The position numbers and the translations under genes were made by a program. 64,000 nt of DNA from Ophioderma brevispina (lineage: Eukaryota; Echinodermata; Ophiuroidea; Amphilepidida; Ophiodermatidae): assembly GCA_023653785.1 (NCBI GenBank), contig JAMKCH010084956.1:1-64000 (forward strand), written 5' to 3'. Position 1 is the stretch's first letter, and every line of letters begins with the position of its first letter. Below the pieces are notes generated by a model. That model made no database searches. It saw nothing but the letters and a program-made list of their open reading frames with translations, and had not been told where the DNA came from. This document shows, piece after piece, positions 44,701 through 58,137 of the stretch.

Positions 44701-47689
44701 CACAGGAAAAAAGTAAGCTAGTTGGAGCGGACGCAAAAAAATGAGCAAAAAGGAGGCAGAGAGAAAGACCAACAGACGCATGCAAAAGAGATTGAATAGG
44801 AATTCTCTACGCGCCTTGCCGGTTTTACCCTTTGAGTAATCGCACTGTCGAACAAATTTAGTGGTTTAGTTTGGGGAAATGGGATTGCCGTAAGATTCAT
44901 TACACGGGTTGTGTTATTCAACAGAGTTGTGGTGTAAGTAACCCTGCAACGGTGGTGATGACCATGGAATATCTGGGTTGGTTATCAAGCGAGGGTTTTT
45001 TATAACCACACAAAAGAAGTACAAAAGAATAATTGTGGATAGATGGGAGGTATAAATGGTGGCCGGGGTTTGCCTGGCCTGCTTTCGAGTAGGCACGAAA
45101 AGTGGCAGTTGCCAACTCTCCAGAAGAGTTTGTGTATCTGTCGTAAAGGCTGGAATAGGATCAAGATATCACGGGGGGGATGAATATCATCACGGAACTG
45201 ATAAACTGTGATAATGGATCCACAAATAGATAAGTGCTGTCAAACTCATGTAAGGGGGGGATGACCCTATTTAAGTCTGATATTTTTTTGTCAGTTTGAA
45301 ATAGAAGTGGGCCTTCACCAACAAAAACCCCATGCTGTAAAGTTCGGCGCCGATATTTCCAACCGTTTTGAAGGTGAAGCTAATAATTTATCACAGTGGA
45401 AAAGAAAAGGGTATGTTTTTCTGAAACAAAATGAGTACAACTTCAGGGGTAAACATCGGGGGGTCCCTTGGGATGAAGCATTGGGCGCGGATGCGACAAC
45501 CAATGGGACCTTTAATCAATGACAATTAGGTAAAATAGGCACAAAAAATCAGTGGTTTGCTTTATTCTTGGACAGCAGTAACAATCGTTTGACAGGGGGG
45601 GTACACTCTTGGGAAGGGAAGTAAATGCCTTATACATTAGATTGAAAATCTAACTTAATATTGTTAGTTCCCCGGTTCCGAGCAATAACACAGGTCCTAT
45701 CGATTTTAGGAAAAACTTAAAAGCAGGGGCCTAAGTTGAGTGTTTACAGTTGGCAAAGGAGCGATATATATAGGTTTGGATAGTCGCCACTGGATTGGAA
45801 AATAAGGTCGGCTTGTGCAAGAAGAAACTAGACAGTGCCCACATTTGGGGGGGTGTTTAATCCGGGTAAATCCAAGGGGTTCGGGCCTAGTTCCCATAAT
45901 TGAGAACCAAGAATGCAGGCGAATAGCCAGATTTGGCGGATTGCAGTTACAATGTGTACGCCGGGAGAGCACAGCAAAGACATTAATCCGTTTTAAATGC
46001 CTCTTAACGATTGTAGAATGGAGAACTTGCAATAACACACAAGCCGTTCTAAAATAACGTAGTGATATGATCACGCGAATGTTGTCAATAGAAATACAGG
46101 GCAAATCTGTAAAATAATTATTATGAATAAGAAAACACAACAAAATTATGCTGTACAATTTACCAAAGGCTAAAGCTCAAGTATAGTCAAACTATAACTA
46201 CAGCAAGGTGAAACGTTTCTAAAATTCCTCAGAAGTGTTTATGGCGGAGTTGTCCAAACGCAAAATATGTACGTTTTGTATTTTAAAGTAACCACATCCG
46301 CAAACTATATATTATAGTATTCAACGTTTTCAGTGTTGAATAATTAGCCTTTAGAAAATTGTGATGGTGGTCAGGCAAAAAACGGTTGATTTGAAGTGTC
46401 ACTCAATTAACGACTGGGGGTGGGGTTGGTGGGGTGGTTCCTAGGAGAATCCCCGGGGGGGGCAAACTACAATCGATACGACTTGGGGTCCACGGTCATA
46501 TTTTCGAAGCTTTTTCTGATCGTGATGGGGTCTTTTCACTGGGAAAAAAGGATAATTAAGAAGTGTCATGGCGGCCCGTGAATGGTAGACCACGGGGATG
46601 GGCCAGTAACACAATCATCAAGTACCCGGGAATTATGAATATGTTCACGGTTGAAGATATTCGCCCACATTCATGTAAATTAAAACAATACAAATTATAT
46701 AATGCTTAACCCTTTATATGCCTGGAGTAGTGATGCTGTGTGTTTTGCCCATAGGTCACGTCCCAAAAAAAAATATGATGGATAAAATGACATGAGTAAT
46801 GTTATGAAAATAAGTACCCACAGGCACTGTACACAAGTATGCACATGCGGGGAAAATTTCATAATCACAATATGATTTCCAATTTAACCAAACCAGCTGT
46901 TCTTAATCACACATGGCGCATTGAATGTTAAAGTTGCGTTTAGGGCAAACCAATAAGATTTTGTCCCCAAAATCATGAAAGTGCTAAAAACATTTTGTAT
47001 TTGGGGGAATGCCATTTCCCTAATATGGCTGAGTGTATAAAGAGTCTGGGCGGATGATAACTTGCTGATTGCACCCTAGAAGGAAATACAGAAAACGGAA
47101 TGACCCCACAATGACCCCACAATAACCACTAAATTAATTGCACGTTTTGTTAGGATTTACTTCCTCAATGTTTACGCGAGAAAAAATGCATGCAGTCCTG
47201 TGTGGATCAAAATGAATAACGTCAATGAAAGACAGTGTGTATAAAAAGTCGGAAATTTGATACTCCGCATTGCAATTTGAATGATAATCACGTGGTTTGC
47301 GCAACACGTCTGAATACTTACATTCCACTACAAACAGTAATATGTTAACTGTTATGATAAACAACTATTTTCAAGTTTAATACACGTGACAATTCATTTA
47401 GTGGCTACTTGGGGAGTCATTTGTGGGCGTCGTTTCTAGTGTCTGTACGTCCTTCGAGGTGGCAATCGTAACTATAGATCCTCAGCGGTCTTTAATCCGC
47501 CAGATTAGGTCATGGCATATCAAATCAAAATATTTTTGCGCACTCTATGGATTTCTGGAGAACACTTCTATTTCAAAAACAACAACTTTGGCATTCAAAT
47601 CGTCATACTGGATTCAAACGCGATGTTACAATTTAGATACGGTATTTTGGTCAGTGTGTTGGTAGATTTCAAAAAACCGTGTTCATTTG
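41753..47689. other. Non-coding block rich in G runs
   Basis: G homopolymers occur at 43270-43279, 43440-43453 and 46455-46462, with many shorter ones, nearly all on the plus strand. Open frames up to 150 codons (45706-46158 minus) and 116 codons (43318-43668 plus) show no family resemblance and no conserved motif. No gene is recognised. Confidence 0.45.
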
Positions 47690-47840
47690 GGGTGCTCCTT
47701 TTTTTGCGAATTTGAACATGTTTTGCCCCTAATAGTTAGTGTCTTGTTAGGCATTCTAAGTTTAGTGATTCTTGCTTAAGGTGTGTTATTGGGTCTTAAT
47801 GGCCCTGCAACGTTGTGGTATAAAATTCGGGCAAAAAAAC
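47690..47840 (+). repeat. Dispersed repeat, copy 1 of 3
   Basis: GAATTTGAACATGTTTTGCC continues through a GGCATTCTAAG block to ATGGCCCTGCAACG. It aligns with 56085-56215 and with the duplicate at 59095-59226. Family unidentified. Confidence 0.65.
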
Positions 47841-50800
47841 TTTGGAGAGTGTATTCCATATCCCCCTGTCACCTTGTTATGTTATAATGGTTTCGTGTAA
47901 CGAATAACACGACACGGTTTAACACCCCCCCCCCCCCCCCCCGGCAAAACCCCTGTATATAAACGACTCGACAAAAGCTATCAGACTCTAATTCCACACA
48001 ACGGTGAGAAACGTGGGTGTTCGGTAGGAATCGAATGTTGTGAGGGAGCGTTTTTCTTTTTTTTAAACCCATGGTTGTTAAAGATGCAGCTTTATTCCTC
48101 CGTTAAAGAGACCTGAGGAGTTTTCCCAGAAAGAAGCGCTCCCCAAAAACCGTGGTTTGTTTTGCAATGTTTGAAATGCTTTCCAATATATTAGATCAAC
48201 ACCTGAAGTGAATAAGCCGATACAAGTCCTTAGGGTATATGGAATGCAATGAATTGTATTACTTTTCTGTAACGTGCACGACAGAAACTCAATGTACGGT
48301 GTTCTATGGGGACAAGTAGGCGGTAGTCATGCAAGTTCAAAACAACAAGGTTTGCGTTTTCCTTGTGTACATGTTTGTCCCATAAACCTTCGAAACGGTT
48401 CTCGGTAGTGTATCCTTTCATTGAGAGAAATCGTAAGCCCTAAAAAGATCTCTCCTGTCACTTCACTTTAAATACCGAAAAGCCATGAAGTTGTCATCTT
48501 AGGGGCGGCATCAGAACTCAAGTTCCGGTTAATGTTTTTTCGTACTGTGCTTTCATGTTTTCGAACGGAAGAAACCTGTTTTCACACAACACCGTTAAGA
48601 ACCGGTTGGAACCGACGAAGCAGCTTTAGCCGGTCCCCTAGTTACCCCTGTTCGTGAAACAAGCATCGAAACGCACATCACGACTAAGGCGCTATTCGGT
48701 ATCGTTCGTATGGGCGAATCGATGCTGAAAATGTGAAGGCACGGGAAGTTTTCCCTGTTTACTTTCTATTGTCAAATGCGTTTATAGAAGTCGATAAATG
48801 TCATCTAAATATGTCAATAAATGTATTGTATTTATTACATATCTCTAGCAAAAAAGACAATATAAATTTTAATTTAATTTCATTTTTTCTTCAATTTTTT
48901 TTCATTCTCCTTGGAGATCAAATCAATAAATAGTAATTTTTTTGCGTTAATTAATTTTCGATGCGACAACACCCGAAAATAACTCGCCTTCCAAATCCCG
49001 CCTGATTCTATAATACCTCATGTTGCAAAGCGTAGGGCAGATGTGAATCGATGCACCAACATGCGGCAGTTATAATAAATATCTAACATAATGTAATCTC
49101 AGGATCCACCGTGGATTTGCTCTCGCTAGGAAGGTTGCCCCCGTTTTTCAAAATAAACTTGTTTGCCAGAATCGAGGGCCCCGTGAAATCATGTTTTTAA
49201 TATAAAGCACCGAAAATGGCCTAAATAAAAACCCCCTAGAACTATGCTATTTTCTGTCCATGCTGGTATGTTGGACGTACTTTGCGACCGAGAGATGGTA
49301 TTAAATTAATGTTTTCTAAAAGCACACACAAAATGCCAAATGACATTCATGTTGATTAATATACTTCATTCACAATTGGGGGGAGAAACCATTTCAAGGC
49401 CCTGACAAATCCAGGATAATGCAAGTGGGTTTTGTTATAATACTTTAATCTAGGCTGTTGATCTTAGATGTGTATCGTGCGCATGGGCTAGGCAAAGAGC
49501 GCAATAGCTCTGTAGCCATGGCGCGTATGTTCAAGGGTATATGTTTGATAGATATTACTGTTTGGCATGGGAAGTTTCTGGGAGTTTTGAGTTATGGCAC
49601 AGGTAAGTTTAACAGAGAAGCATGATTGATGTGAATTTCATATTTTTTTTCTTAATTTGATCATGATAATTACTAAGATCTTTTGAAACAAGGTTTAAGA
49701 AGATGATTTTTTAATGTCCCTGGAACCTAGAGAACCTGCAGGCATAGTAAATCATGTAGCATTTCACAAATAAACCAGTTTGGAAATCCAAACCACAAGA
49801 AAATAGTACAAAAGGGTCGGAAGCAGATCGGTGTCCGGACGTGGAAAGAAAAACCGCTACCTTTACAGAACCACCATGTATAGTCTCACACTTTGATCGA
49901 TTACGCTGTGACAACAGATATAACAAATAAAGCTTGCCTGCTTTGGGGGGCCGTTTTGTAGTTATAAACGGTACGAGATGAATAGTTTGGTGTCACGTGG
50001 TCAGGTACCAGGTCACGTGTCCGGTATCAGGTATCAGGTGTGCTCTCGGGCCTACCGATTATATAGGGTAGGATCCGAAGCTGGGGTAATTTAAAGCAAG
50101 GGTCTGGGAGGCAGTGACTGGTCGTCCCAAAGTCTATTATTTTGTTTCTCCAAAGAGACACCGTGGGTATTATGGGGGTCTAACAGTACAAAGGACATCG
50201 CCGATAAGGAATGAAGGACTCACGGCGGGTCGGTATAGGTTTAATGTAACGGATGAACTTGAATGTGGTGTTGCATAATAAAGGGGTCGACAGATGCTCA
50301 AAGTTCCATTTTGCTGGTTTTCAAGAAAATCCCACTTTACATAATTCCCCAGTCGTTGTTTTAAATTGTAAAGTTTTAAATATACAGGCTTCAAGGGGTC
50401 AATTAAACTTTCCATATTTTGAAGCCTTTCCACCCAAGAACCACAAGGCCCGCGTTGCAAGGATGTGCCGCTATAGTATGATAGTAGCAACATATAATGT
50501 GAGTGCTTCTGGTTCTTGGGGGTGGAAAGACCTCATTTTTGCATTTTTGTTTTCTGGGGTGCTGAAACACTAAATGGAATGGGCCAAAACAACAACGAAC
50601 TTTTACATACAAAATCATAACCAATCACTAATATGGTATGCCATGCTAATCTCCAAAGGCTCTGTTCAATATCCCTTGGGAATGAGCACAGTTAACGAAG
50701 CATGCTGACCATGCACTTCCTGGGTATCATAATCATCAAGATACAGTGGATGTGATTTTTGCTCAATACAATGGTGGGAATTCAGAGCTATTGAAACTGC

Positions 50801-52265
50801 GCCATGGTGAATGATAGCTTCCATAGTGGGTGTAGTTAACTTTCTCATGATATAAATAGCGCGGTCATGGGCCACTTGTGTTGTATTCCAGATTCGTTTT
50901 GTGTGAAGACGGTTTATATAATCCAAATCTTAGCAGCAGGTAAGCGTGCCATAGGGTTATTTGTGTCTTGTTTAAAAGGGGCTGCCTCATGTAGCCTCTC
51001 TTTAGCTTATCAAGACAAAAGGTCCTATCTATAGGCTAATGTACTGGTTACAATCTCCATGACAAAGGGCAGGGGGGGCTATGCAACATGGGACTTCCTG
51101 TTCCGGTTCAATATAATATCAATGTGTCATTGAAATGGAACATGCTCTAGCCTTTGCCTTTTTTCCAGAGAGCATACCCCTGAAGTTGCTCAGACTTTTC
51201 TCATTTTTTCTTAATACAAGTGTTTTAGGGATCAAAACCACCTGTGCGTACCATCATAAGATCTAGTTGTCAAACAGGGGGGGGGTCGAGCGCGACCATC
51301 CAAAATTGATGGGTGAAATATAACTATTATATTATAAGGAGGGGCCGTCGGTGGTCTCCTTCGTCGCTCCTTATCCGGCATGTCCCCCTTATATCGGTTT
51401 CCCTACTTGATTCAAAAAAAAACGCGAGGGCGTTAACGATGACGATAAATCGTTGTTTTTTTCCAATGTCGGGATAACGTACGTCATTTTTTACTGCATG
51501 GGTCCCCCGAATCAAAATAATAAACCCATCAATGCGTGACGTCATCAATCTTTATTTTTTAAAATTGGCTGTTTTCACCAAATGTGAAATTCCGTTTTTA
51601 GATTCAACTCTGTATATGTTCTTAATAATTATGAGGTGGGTCAATTGCCGTCCCCGCAGTGAGTGTTGAAAAATATGGGTCCATAAGTCTACAACTGAAA
51701 ACAATGGGTCAGCCGGCTAAATACCCTTAGTCCGTTTACTAAGGAGCAGACGGTATCCCCGTGGTTATGTTTTTCTAGCAGGCTTACACCATTGCGCGCG
51801 GGCGGCGGGGGTTCTGGCGTCTATAAATAAAGGGGTTAATTAGTAGGCAATCTCGTGGGAGGGATTCTTTATAATCTCTAGAATGATGGATGGGTTTTGT
51901 ATACCCACATGGGACTACGGGCTAGATAGACTATGATCCATTTAATTACTACAAATGCTAAACGACCTTATGGTAGGGGGGTGGGCGACTGAATTCGCGA
52001 GCTGTGTTCCGGAAAGTTAACGCATGAGAACACACCAGTAGGGAAGGTGTAGAGTGCGCTAGTAATGGGTGCCGGGGGAGGTAAGTGTGATGTTAAAGAG
52101 TTGGTTTCGACGCGCTTTGATGCTGGGGTTAGTTGAGGTACCCTAGATGACTGAAAACGTTGTCTTCCAACATGTTACAAACGTTTACAAAATACCGGGT
52201 GTGAAATATAATATGTATATATGTTAGTTACATCTACAACAAATCTACAACAAAACCAAAATCTC
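47841..52265. other. Non-coding block
   Basis: An 18-base C run lies at 47925-47942 and a G run at 51277-51285. A hairpin with ~18-bp arms (CTTTCCACCCAAGAACCA and its near complement) spans about 50426-50534. No coding gene is recognised. Confidence 0.45.
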
Positions 52266-52700
52266 TATTAAAAGGCTGACTCAGAATTCGAAATAATTTT
52301 TTTTGGGTGTTAAAGGCTGACTCAGAATTTTGACAAATATATAATGGTTTTGTAGTAATTGAAATAGCCATTCTAAAGCGGTAAAAGATATCACCTAAAA
52401 TGTTTTAATTCCAAAGGGATTTTTTCGTTTTTTCAGGCAGTAAACATTTATAACACAGAGATAACAGTGCCACAGATAGCCGTGTATAACGAAAATTCCG
52501 AAGCCGGAGTTTTATACCACAGTTTGTGATTTTCCTTCCATATGAATGACTTCGGTTTAGCTTAGTTTTTTTTATTTCACAACAGGGGTGATAGTATATG
52601 GACCAAGCTACTGTATATGCCAATAAACACGATATTTGTTTGAAAAATTAGTGCGGGCCGCTCATCGGGAAATCTCTGTGGAGGGTCAGAGCCCATACGG
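52266..52700 (-). mobile_element. Diverged copy of the AGGCTGACTCAG MITE
   Basis: The segment follows the reverse complement of 34501-34867: GCAGTAAACATTTAT, AACAGTGCCA, CCGTGTATAACGAAAATTCC, then TAGTATATGGAC and CATCGGGAAATCTCTG. Its left tip AAAGGCTGACTCAGAATT is duplicated (52272 and 52311). Right end imprecise. Confidence 0.75.
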
Positions 52701-52734
52701 TTAAAAATATCAACTAAAGGCGGAATGATAGTAC

Positions 52735-53037
52735 CCGGAAAATGCTCCAATTCCCAAAGTTTTAGATGAATCGGGTTATTTTGTTGTTTTGATGCAGTAA
52801 AACTTTTTGTAATAGCCGTCCCATAGGATACTTGGTATAACAAAAATTCCGAATCCGGAATTTTTTAATACCAAAGTTGGCGATTTTCTATCTGAATGAC
52901 ATTGATCTGCCGCTTAGCTATTTCACACAGTGAATAGTATGTGGCGAAACATTATACATATAAAGCAAACACGATATGGGGTTTGAAAACTGTGAGGGCG
53001 CTCTCGCCCCCAGAAACCCAGAGTAAGCCTTTAAAGA
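52735..53037 (-). mobile_element. Second diverged copy of the AGGCTGACTCAG MITE
   Basis: It repeats the same internal blocks (GATGCAGTAAAA, CCGAATCCGGAATTTT, GCTTAGCTATTTCACACAGT) and ends GAGTAAGCCTTTAA with the TTAA at the right. It is truncated at the left, where it adjoins the previous copy. Confidence 0.7.
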
Positions 53038-54219
53038 GGGTTGTTTCTGAGTAGGTGCTCAACTTGGAAGTTGATACTTTGGCAAATTATGGGATGATAA
53101 TAAGGTTTGAGTGTCCTATAACACGATAGTAATAGCACCAACGCTAATAATTTATCCAGCCGGATTTATTGCCCGTTGGAAATGGTATAAACCCATCATC
53201 CAGTACTTAGGTCGGGCTAGCAAAACAAAGTGTTTTTAACGGGCGAGTAGAGAGCTCACGGAAATGCATTGCCCGGAAGAGTTTGGCGTTGTTGACTACA
53301 AAAGATAAATAATCTATGCGATGTGAGACGTTACTGCTTTTTTGTTTCTGGCTTATCCAAGACCTGTTCGTCGCCTTCTATTAACGGGTATAACCAAAAC
53401 AATGAAAACTGCCTAGCCTTGATGCGCATTTACCAATCTAGAGTACATTTCTAATTGGACATATATGGACAAAAGTGGAGCAAACCACAGATCAGATCAA
53501 GTAGAATTGATATTTTTTGCCGGAAAGTGTTAGTATCGGGGCTCAAAAGTCGTGGCTAAAACTGTGTTGGGGCCAAAACTTATTTTATTAGTTGCAGCGT
53601 TATTGTCGACTTAGCAGTTTCGAATCCTAATTGTGGGGCTGGGGAGATAAGCGACCCTTTTTTAATGCATACATTGTAGCCGGCACGTATACGACAAAAT
53701 GTGCATAATAAGCTAGCGACACTTATGTTATGATAATGCTCAATTGAATTCACATGTTCTAAACTATTTTTTCATATGAAAATTGCCTTAGAGATAAGGG
53801 TGCAATGAACGACGATAGCATGAATGTGATGTTGACTGATAATGATGACAGCTAAAGAATTCACTATATGTGAAGGGCAATCTCCAGTCCTTTCCAAGTT
53901 CATACATTGGAGACAATGTAACAGCATATAACCTGTATGTCCTGGGTTATCATAATCGATACTAAAACAGGTTTGTGTGTTTTTGCTCATACCACCACAG
54001 ATGACTGCCAAATTGTTTGGAACACGTGGGTTTCCTCGGTGAGGCGGTGGAGCTGAACTGGAGACCATAATACGCCACTAAGAAATGAGAGATTGCGATT
54101 ATTCCGTATTGAAATTGGTGTTTACACAATTTGACACCCCAACGCCCTCATACCATTGGTAAATGAAAGGCAATTGGAAATGCGCCATTAGAATTGTGGT
54201 AGTGAAGGCAACAGAAAAG
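53038..54219. other. Non-coding stretch
   Basis: No gene or element is recognised. The minus-strand frame at 53772-54068 shows no known motif. Confidence 0.45.
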
Positions 54220-54935
54220 TTGTGCCAGCACTTGAAGTAATCTGGGAGCCTTCTATAATAGCGCCGGATGGGTCCAATACCAAAGAACTCAACCACAGAT
54301 TGGGAAGCCTCTGGAGCATTTCGAGAATTATACCCTGCTGTTGTGAAGAATCGTTACAACAATCATCCTTCCCCACCCAAAATGAAGTTCTATAACACCT
54401 GTGTGCTGTCAGTATTCCTTTTATGGCTTATCTGTAGTGCCCTTCCTCACAGAGATGGACAAAAAAAGCAAGGATTGATTCATTCAATAATTCGTTGTCA
54501 ACCAAAATAAATAAAAAGAATAACCTGGTCCCGAGCACATCTCAAACAAGCATATCAACTGTGACATTGCAGCCCGCTAACAATCAATCATCATGAGAGA
54601 CGCCTTTAAGTGGTTTGGTCACATTCAAAGGATTGATATGGAGGCACATCCAAAGGATCCTCTACAACTGGAAACCCATTCCTGGAAAGCGCCGACAAGA
54701 AGACCCAGGACGTCATTGTACAGAGTAATTAGAAGAGATATCAGAAGCCTTGGAACTGGACTCAACTATAACAAGAGGCGGGACAGCTGGTCCCAAGAAC
54801 CGTACTCTTGGAGAACCCGCTCAAGTCAGGCAGCCTGTGCAGAATGCATGATCCTGTCCGGTAAGGGATTAGAATTGTGATTTTATTAGCTCGTAGTATT
54901 TAGCAAAGAAGTGTGTCACGGATTTCGACGGAAGT
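54220..54935 (+). pseudogene. RTE-like LINE, C-terminal relic and 3' end
   Basis: Frames in turn encode a GSLL-like piece, KNSTTDW or its frame-shifted ELNHRLGK, SGAFRELYP, KMKFYNTCVLSVFLYGL, then FKWFGHIQRIDMEAHPKDPL, RRPRTSLYRVIRRDIRSLG and a SSQAACAECM block. This is the order of the post-RT region of RTE-type LINEs (FYGCE-like, GH..R, GRPRTSW). Small indels break the frame repeatedly. After the stop near 54880, the 3' end TTCGACGGAAGTCG leads straight into GAT repeats. Confidence 0.75.
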
Positions 54936-54937
54936 CG

Positions 54938-55045
54938 GATGATGATGATGACGATGATGACATTGACGACGATAATGATGATGACGACGACGACGTTGAC
55001 GACGACGACGATGATGATGATGATGATGGCGACGGTGACGATGAC

Positions 55046-55128
<83 letters not shown>

Positions 55129-55198
55129 CGACGACGACGACGACGACGATGATGATGATGATGGTGATGGTGGTGGTGGTATTGGTGGTGGTGGTGAT
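54938..55198. repeat. GAT/GAC/GGT microsatellite, unit 1
   Basis: About 260 bp of triplets. The resulting long Asp-, Met/Thr- or Ile/Val-rich frames on both strands are artefacts of the repeat. It follows directly on the LINE 3' end. Confidence 0.95.
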
Positions 55199-56084
55199 AG
55201 CAGTGCTGACGATGCAGAGGATTCCGGTGATCACGATGATGATAAAATTTGGTTTAATAAAAACCAATATAAATTGGATGAATTTCATCCACTTGATTGA
55301 TAGTTCAGTGAGGTAATTCTAGAAGGCAATTTGGATATTTTTCTACTTGCCGACTTTGCATAATACATCAGATGTATATTGAATTAGTCCTGTAGCATCA
55401 TGAAATTACAATTCCATGATCAATTAGATCAGAGAAGAAAAATGTCATTATATGATATATGGTGTATTAAGCGACCTTGTTTACCTTTTACAGGCTCTAC
55501 AAGTTATCCATACACAAAATATTCAACGATGGTTGTGATGGTTGTGTAACTTCAAGTAAAAATTAAAATTGAAATTGGCAAATGAAATACCTATTATTTT
55601 TGTGCTTATATCAATATTCGGTTCAAAGGTTTGAAAAACAATGCGCTTATTGTGCTACTAGTAATATTTTATTCTCTCTGAGTTGCCCAATTGGTACTGA
55701 TTGAAAATAGCGCTGCGTTGTTTAATTGCGTTCATGTTAAAAACCAGTGAATTTAATTAATTTTAAGGTATTGTTTAATAATTTAACATAATTATATTTC
55801 AGCTATAATACTGGTTAACACGTTTAAGTAGTGAACAAGGGGGTCCTAGGGACCCGCTTATCCACCAACGGAAGTGTCAGTAAAATATTAATTGGTTACA
55901 ACAGCCTAGCCATATCTCCATCACGCCACTGTACACACCAATTAAAGTTCCACGGCAGATATTTCCACCTACCAAAAATATGACATTATTACATCATCCG
56001 TGTTCAATATAGGTGGATTGGAGCAATTAGAACACGTATTAACAACTTTTTTCATTCTAAATATATATTATGTAAACGAGGTCG

Positions 56085-56215
56085 TGTTGTTCCAAATTTG
56101 AAAATAATGTTTTGCCCCTTACTTTTAGGTTTCTTCGTGGCATTCTAACTTCATTACTTAATTGTTATTATGACCCTGCATGACGACGCGATGGATTTCA
56201 ATTTTTTTGCACCAA
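56085..56215 (+). repeat. Dispersed repeat, copy 2 of 3
   Basis: It aligns with 47690-47840 through AATGTTTTGCCCCTTA, GGCATTCTAACTTCATTACT and GACCCTGCATGACG. The third copy at 59095-59226 belongs to the duplicated unit. Confidence 0.65.
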
Positions 56216-57741
56216 TGCAAGCGCAACTAAAAGTTAGACAAATACAAAAAATATAAACCAAATATATTGCAGCGTTAAAAAACGCCGGTCGAAAAACAAA
56301 AAAATAGGTCCCTATGAACCCCCCCCCCCCCTTATGCTGTTAAGTCCTAATAGAATACATTAAGATAGTTAAGATATATTTCTCACATTTGTCAAAGTTT
56401 TTGCTCGAGAAATAAGTGTTCAAACTAAAAGACAGTACTAAATCTTATATCTTGCAATAGTAAAGGCGGGCTTGCTTAACGCTTTCGGTGTTTGACAGGG
56501 GTTTTTGTTGTACAGCTTATTCATGTGCATATGCAAGAGTCAATCCCTTGCAATGCCTTTTAAGATCGCAAAAGATTACAGACCAGCACCGATGGGTGCA
56601 CCGGTCAAACAATACATCTGTCAGGTGCCGTACACGAAAGATGCTATGCAAATGTGATTTCCTTGAAAGCATGGATGCGTGAATTTAAATTACGTAATAG
56701 TGTACAGAGTAGTGTTTTAGTTATATCATTATTTAAAACATCTTGATTTAAAAATATTGTACTTAGTATAAAATATAACGGGATCAATCGTGGGAAAATC
56801 GTATAGTCAATAACTTCGACTTGTTAGGGCATTAGGTATATTATATTACACTATAAGGATGAAGTTTAGAATTAGTTTACTAGAATAAATCGGTACTCTC
56901 CATAAGACCATGTTAAAAATAAAATGTAGATCGTTTTTGAACAGTGCAGTTGATAGTAAGTCTATTTTTCTTTATGTGTTTCTTGTGTTTGTTTTAACGT
57001 GTGTTATATGCTTTTAAGATTTTGTGTGGTCGATGCTAAGCGGTTGATGTAATGTAGTATTCCGTTTTACATCTGTCAGCTGGTGATAGCCGTTAAAATA
57101 TGTTGGCAAAGACCATTTTTCTTCACGAGACTGACGAGATAACTCAAAAGATAACTTAACAAACAAACATGTAAACAGACAAAGACAATAATCAGATAAT
57201 TGAAACATCTGTTAGAAAAGAAATGTGGAATTACGATCCTTTTTGGCTAGTTGTCCTTCATGCAGTGATTCCATTTGGCTTTGTTTTGCTTTTTCATAAT
57301 TTCACGGTTATAATAAGCCAGACAATAAAATCGTTTTAAATAGCCCTTAGCAATTTCAATTTTCAGTTGAATTGCATATAATGAAATCACTTGTGTTATT
57401 AGAAACAGGTATATTATCAACTCACACTATTGATAACTGTTTATCATGCCTCGGAAAGAATTGTCAACTTACACATTATAAAAAATACTGCTTTGTACTT
57501 AAAAATCCCGTATGGTATATACCATTGCATGGTGTAACATTGTGATATTGGATATTGACAATTCTGTACAGAAATGTGTTTTGCTTTGACTACAAAATGC
57601 ATGTATCAAATTATATTTGTCATGTCATTATCTAGGTTGAATATTTGGCATTAGGTGTAAATCCCTAACGTCCCTTAAATGCATTTTTGTGTACTTTTTA
57701 AAAATCACGGAGCGGACCTCTATCCTGCCCCTAGATCTAAC

Positions 57742-58054
57742 AAGAAGAGATATCAGAAGCCTTGGACTGGAACTCACTATACAAGAGGCGGAACAGCTGG
57801 CCCAAGACCGTACTCTCTGGAGAACCCTCTCAAGTCAGGCAGCCTGTGCAGAATGCATGATGCTGTCCGGTAAGGTATTAGAATTGTGATTTTATTAGCT
57901 CGTAGTATTTAGCAAAGAAGTGTGTCACGGATTTCGACGGAAGTCGGATGATGATGATGACGATGATGACATTGACGACGATAATGATGATGACGACGAC
58001 GACGTTGACGACGACGACGATGATGATGATGATGATGGCGACGGTGACGATGAC

Positions 58055-58137
<83 letters not shown>

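Larger units (their letters stand above)
54731..57741 (+). repeat. 3.0 kb tandem duplication, unit 1
   Basis: It begins at AGAAGAGATATCAGAAGCC inside the LINE C-terminus and ends at TAGATCTAAC. From about 54870 onward it is almost identical to unit 2: I noticed two one-base homopolymer differences and one substitution near the end. The first ~140 bp carry about ten differences, many of them single-base indels. It contains the LINE tail, the GAT/GAC tract, a 13-C run at 56319-56331 and no recognised gene. Confidence 0.9.

Noticed and set aside
45706..46158. 150-codon minus-strand frame as a gene
   Set aside because: No recognisable motif. It lies in a block with homopolymer runs, and frames of this size are expected by chance at this scale.
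54911..55300. Long Asp-rich, Met/Thr-rich and Ile/Val-rich open frames, repeated at 57920-58309
   Set aside because: They are translations of a GAT/GAC microsatellite on both strands and in several frames, with no start context or flanking coding sequence.
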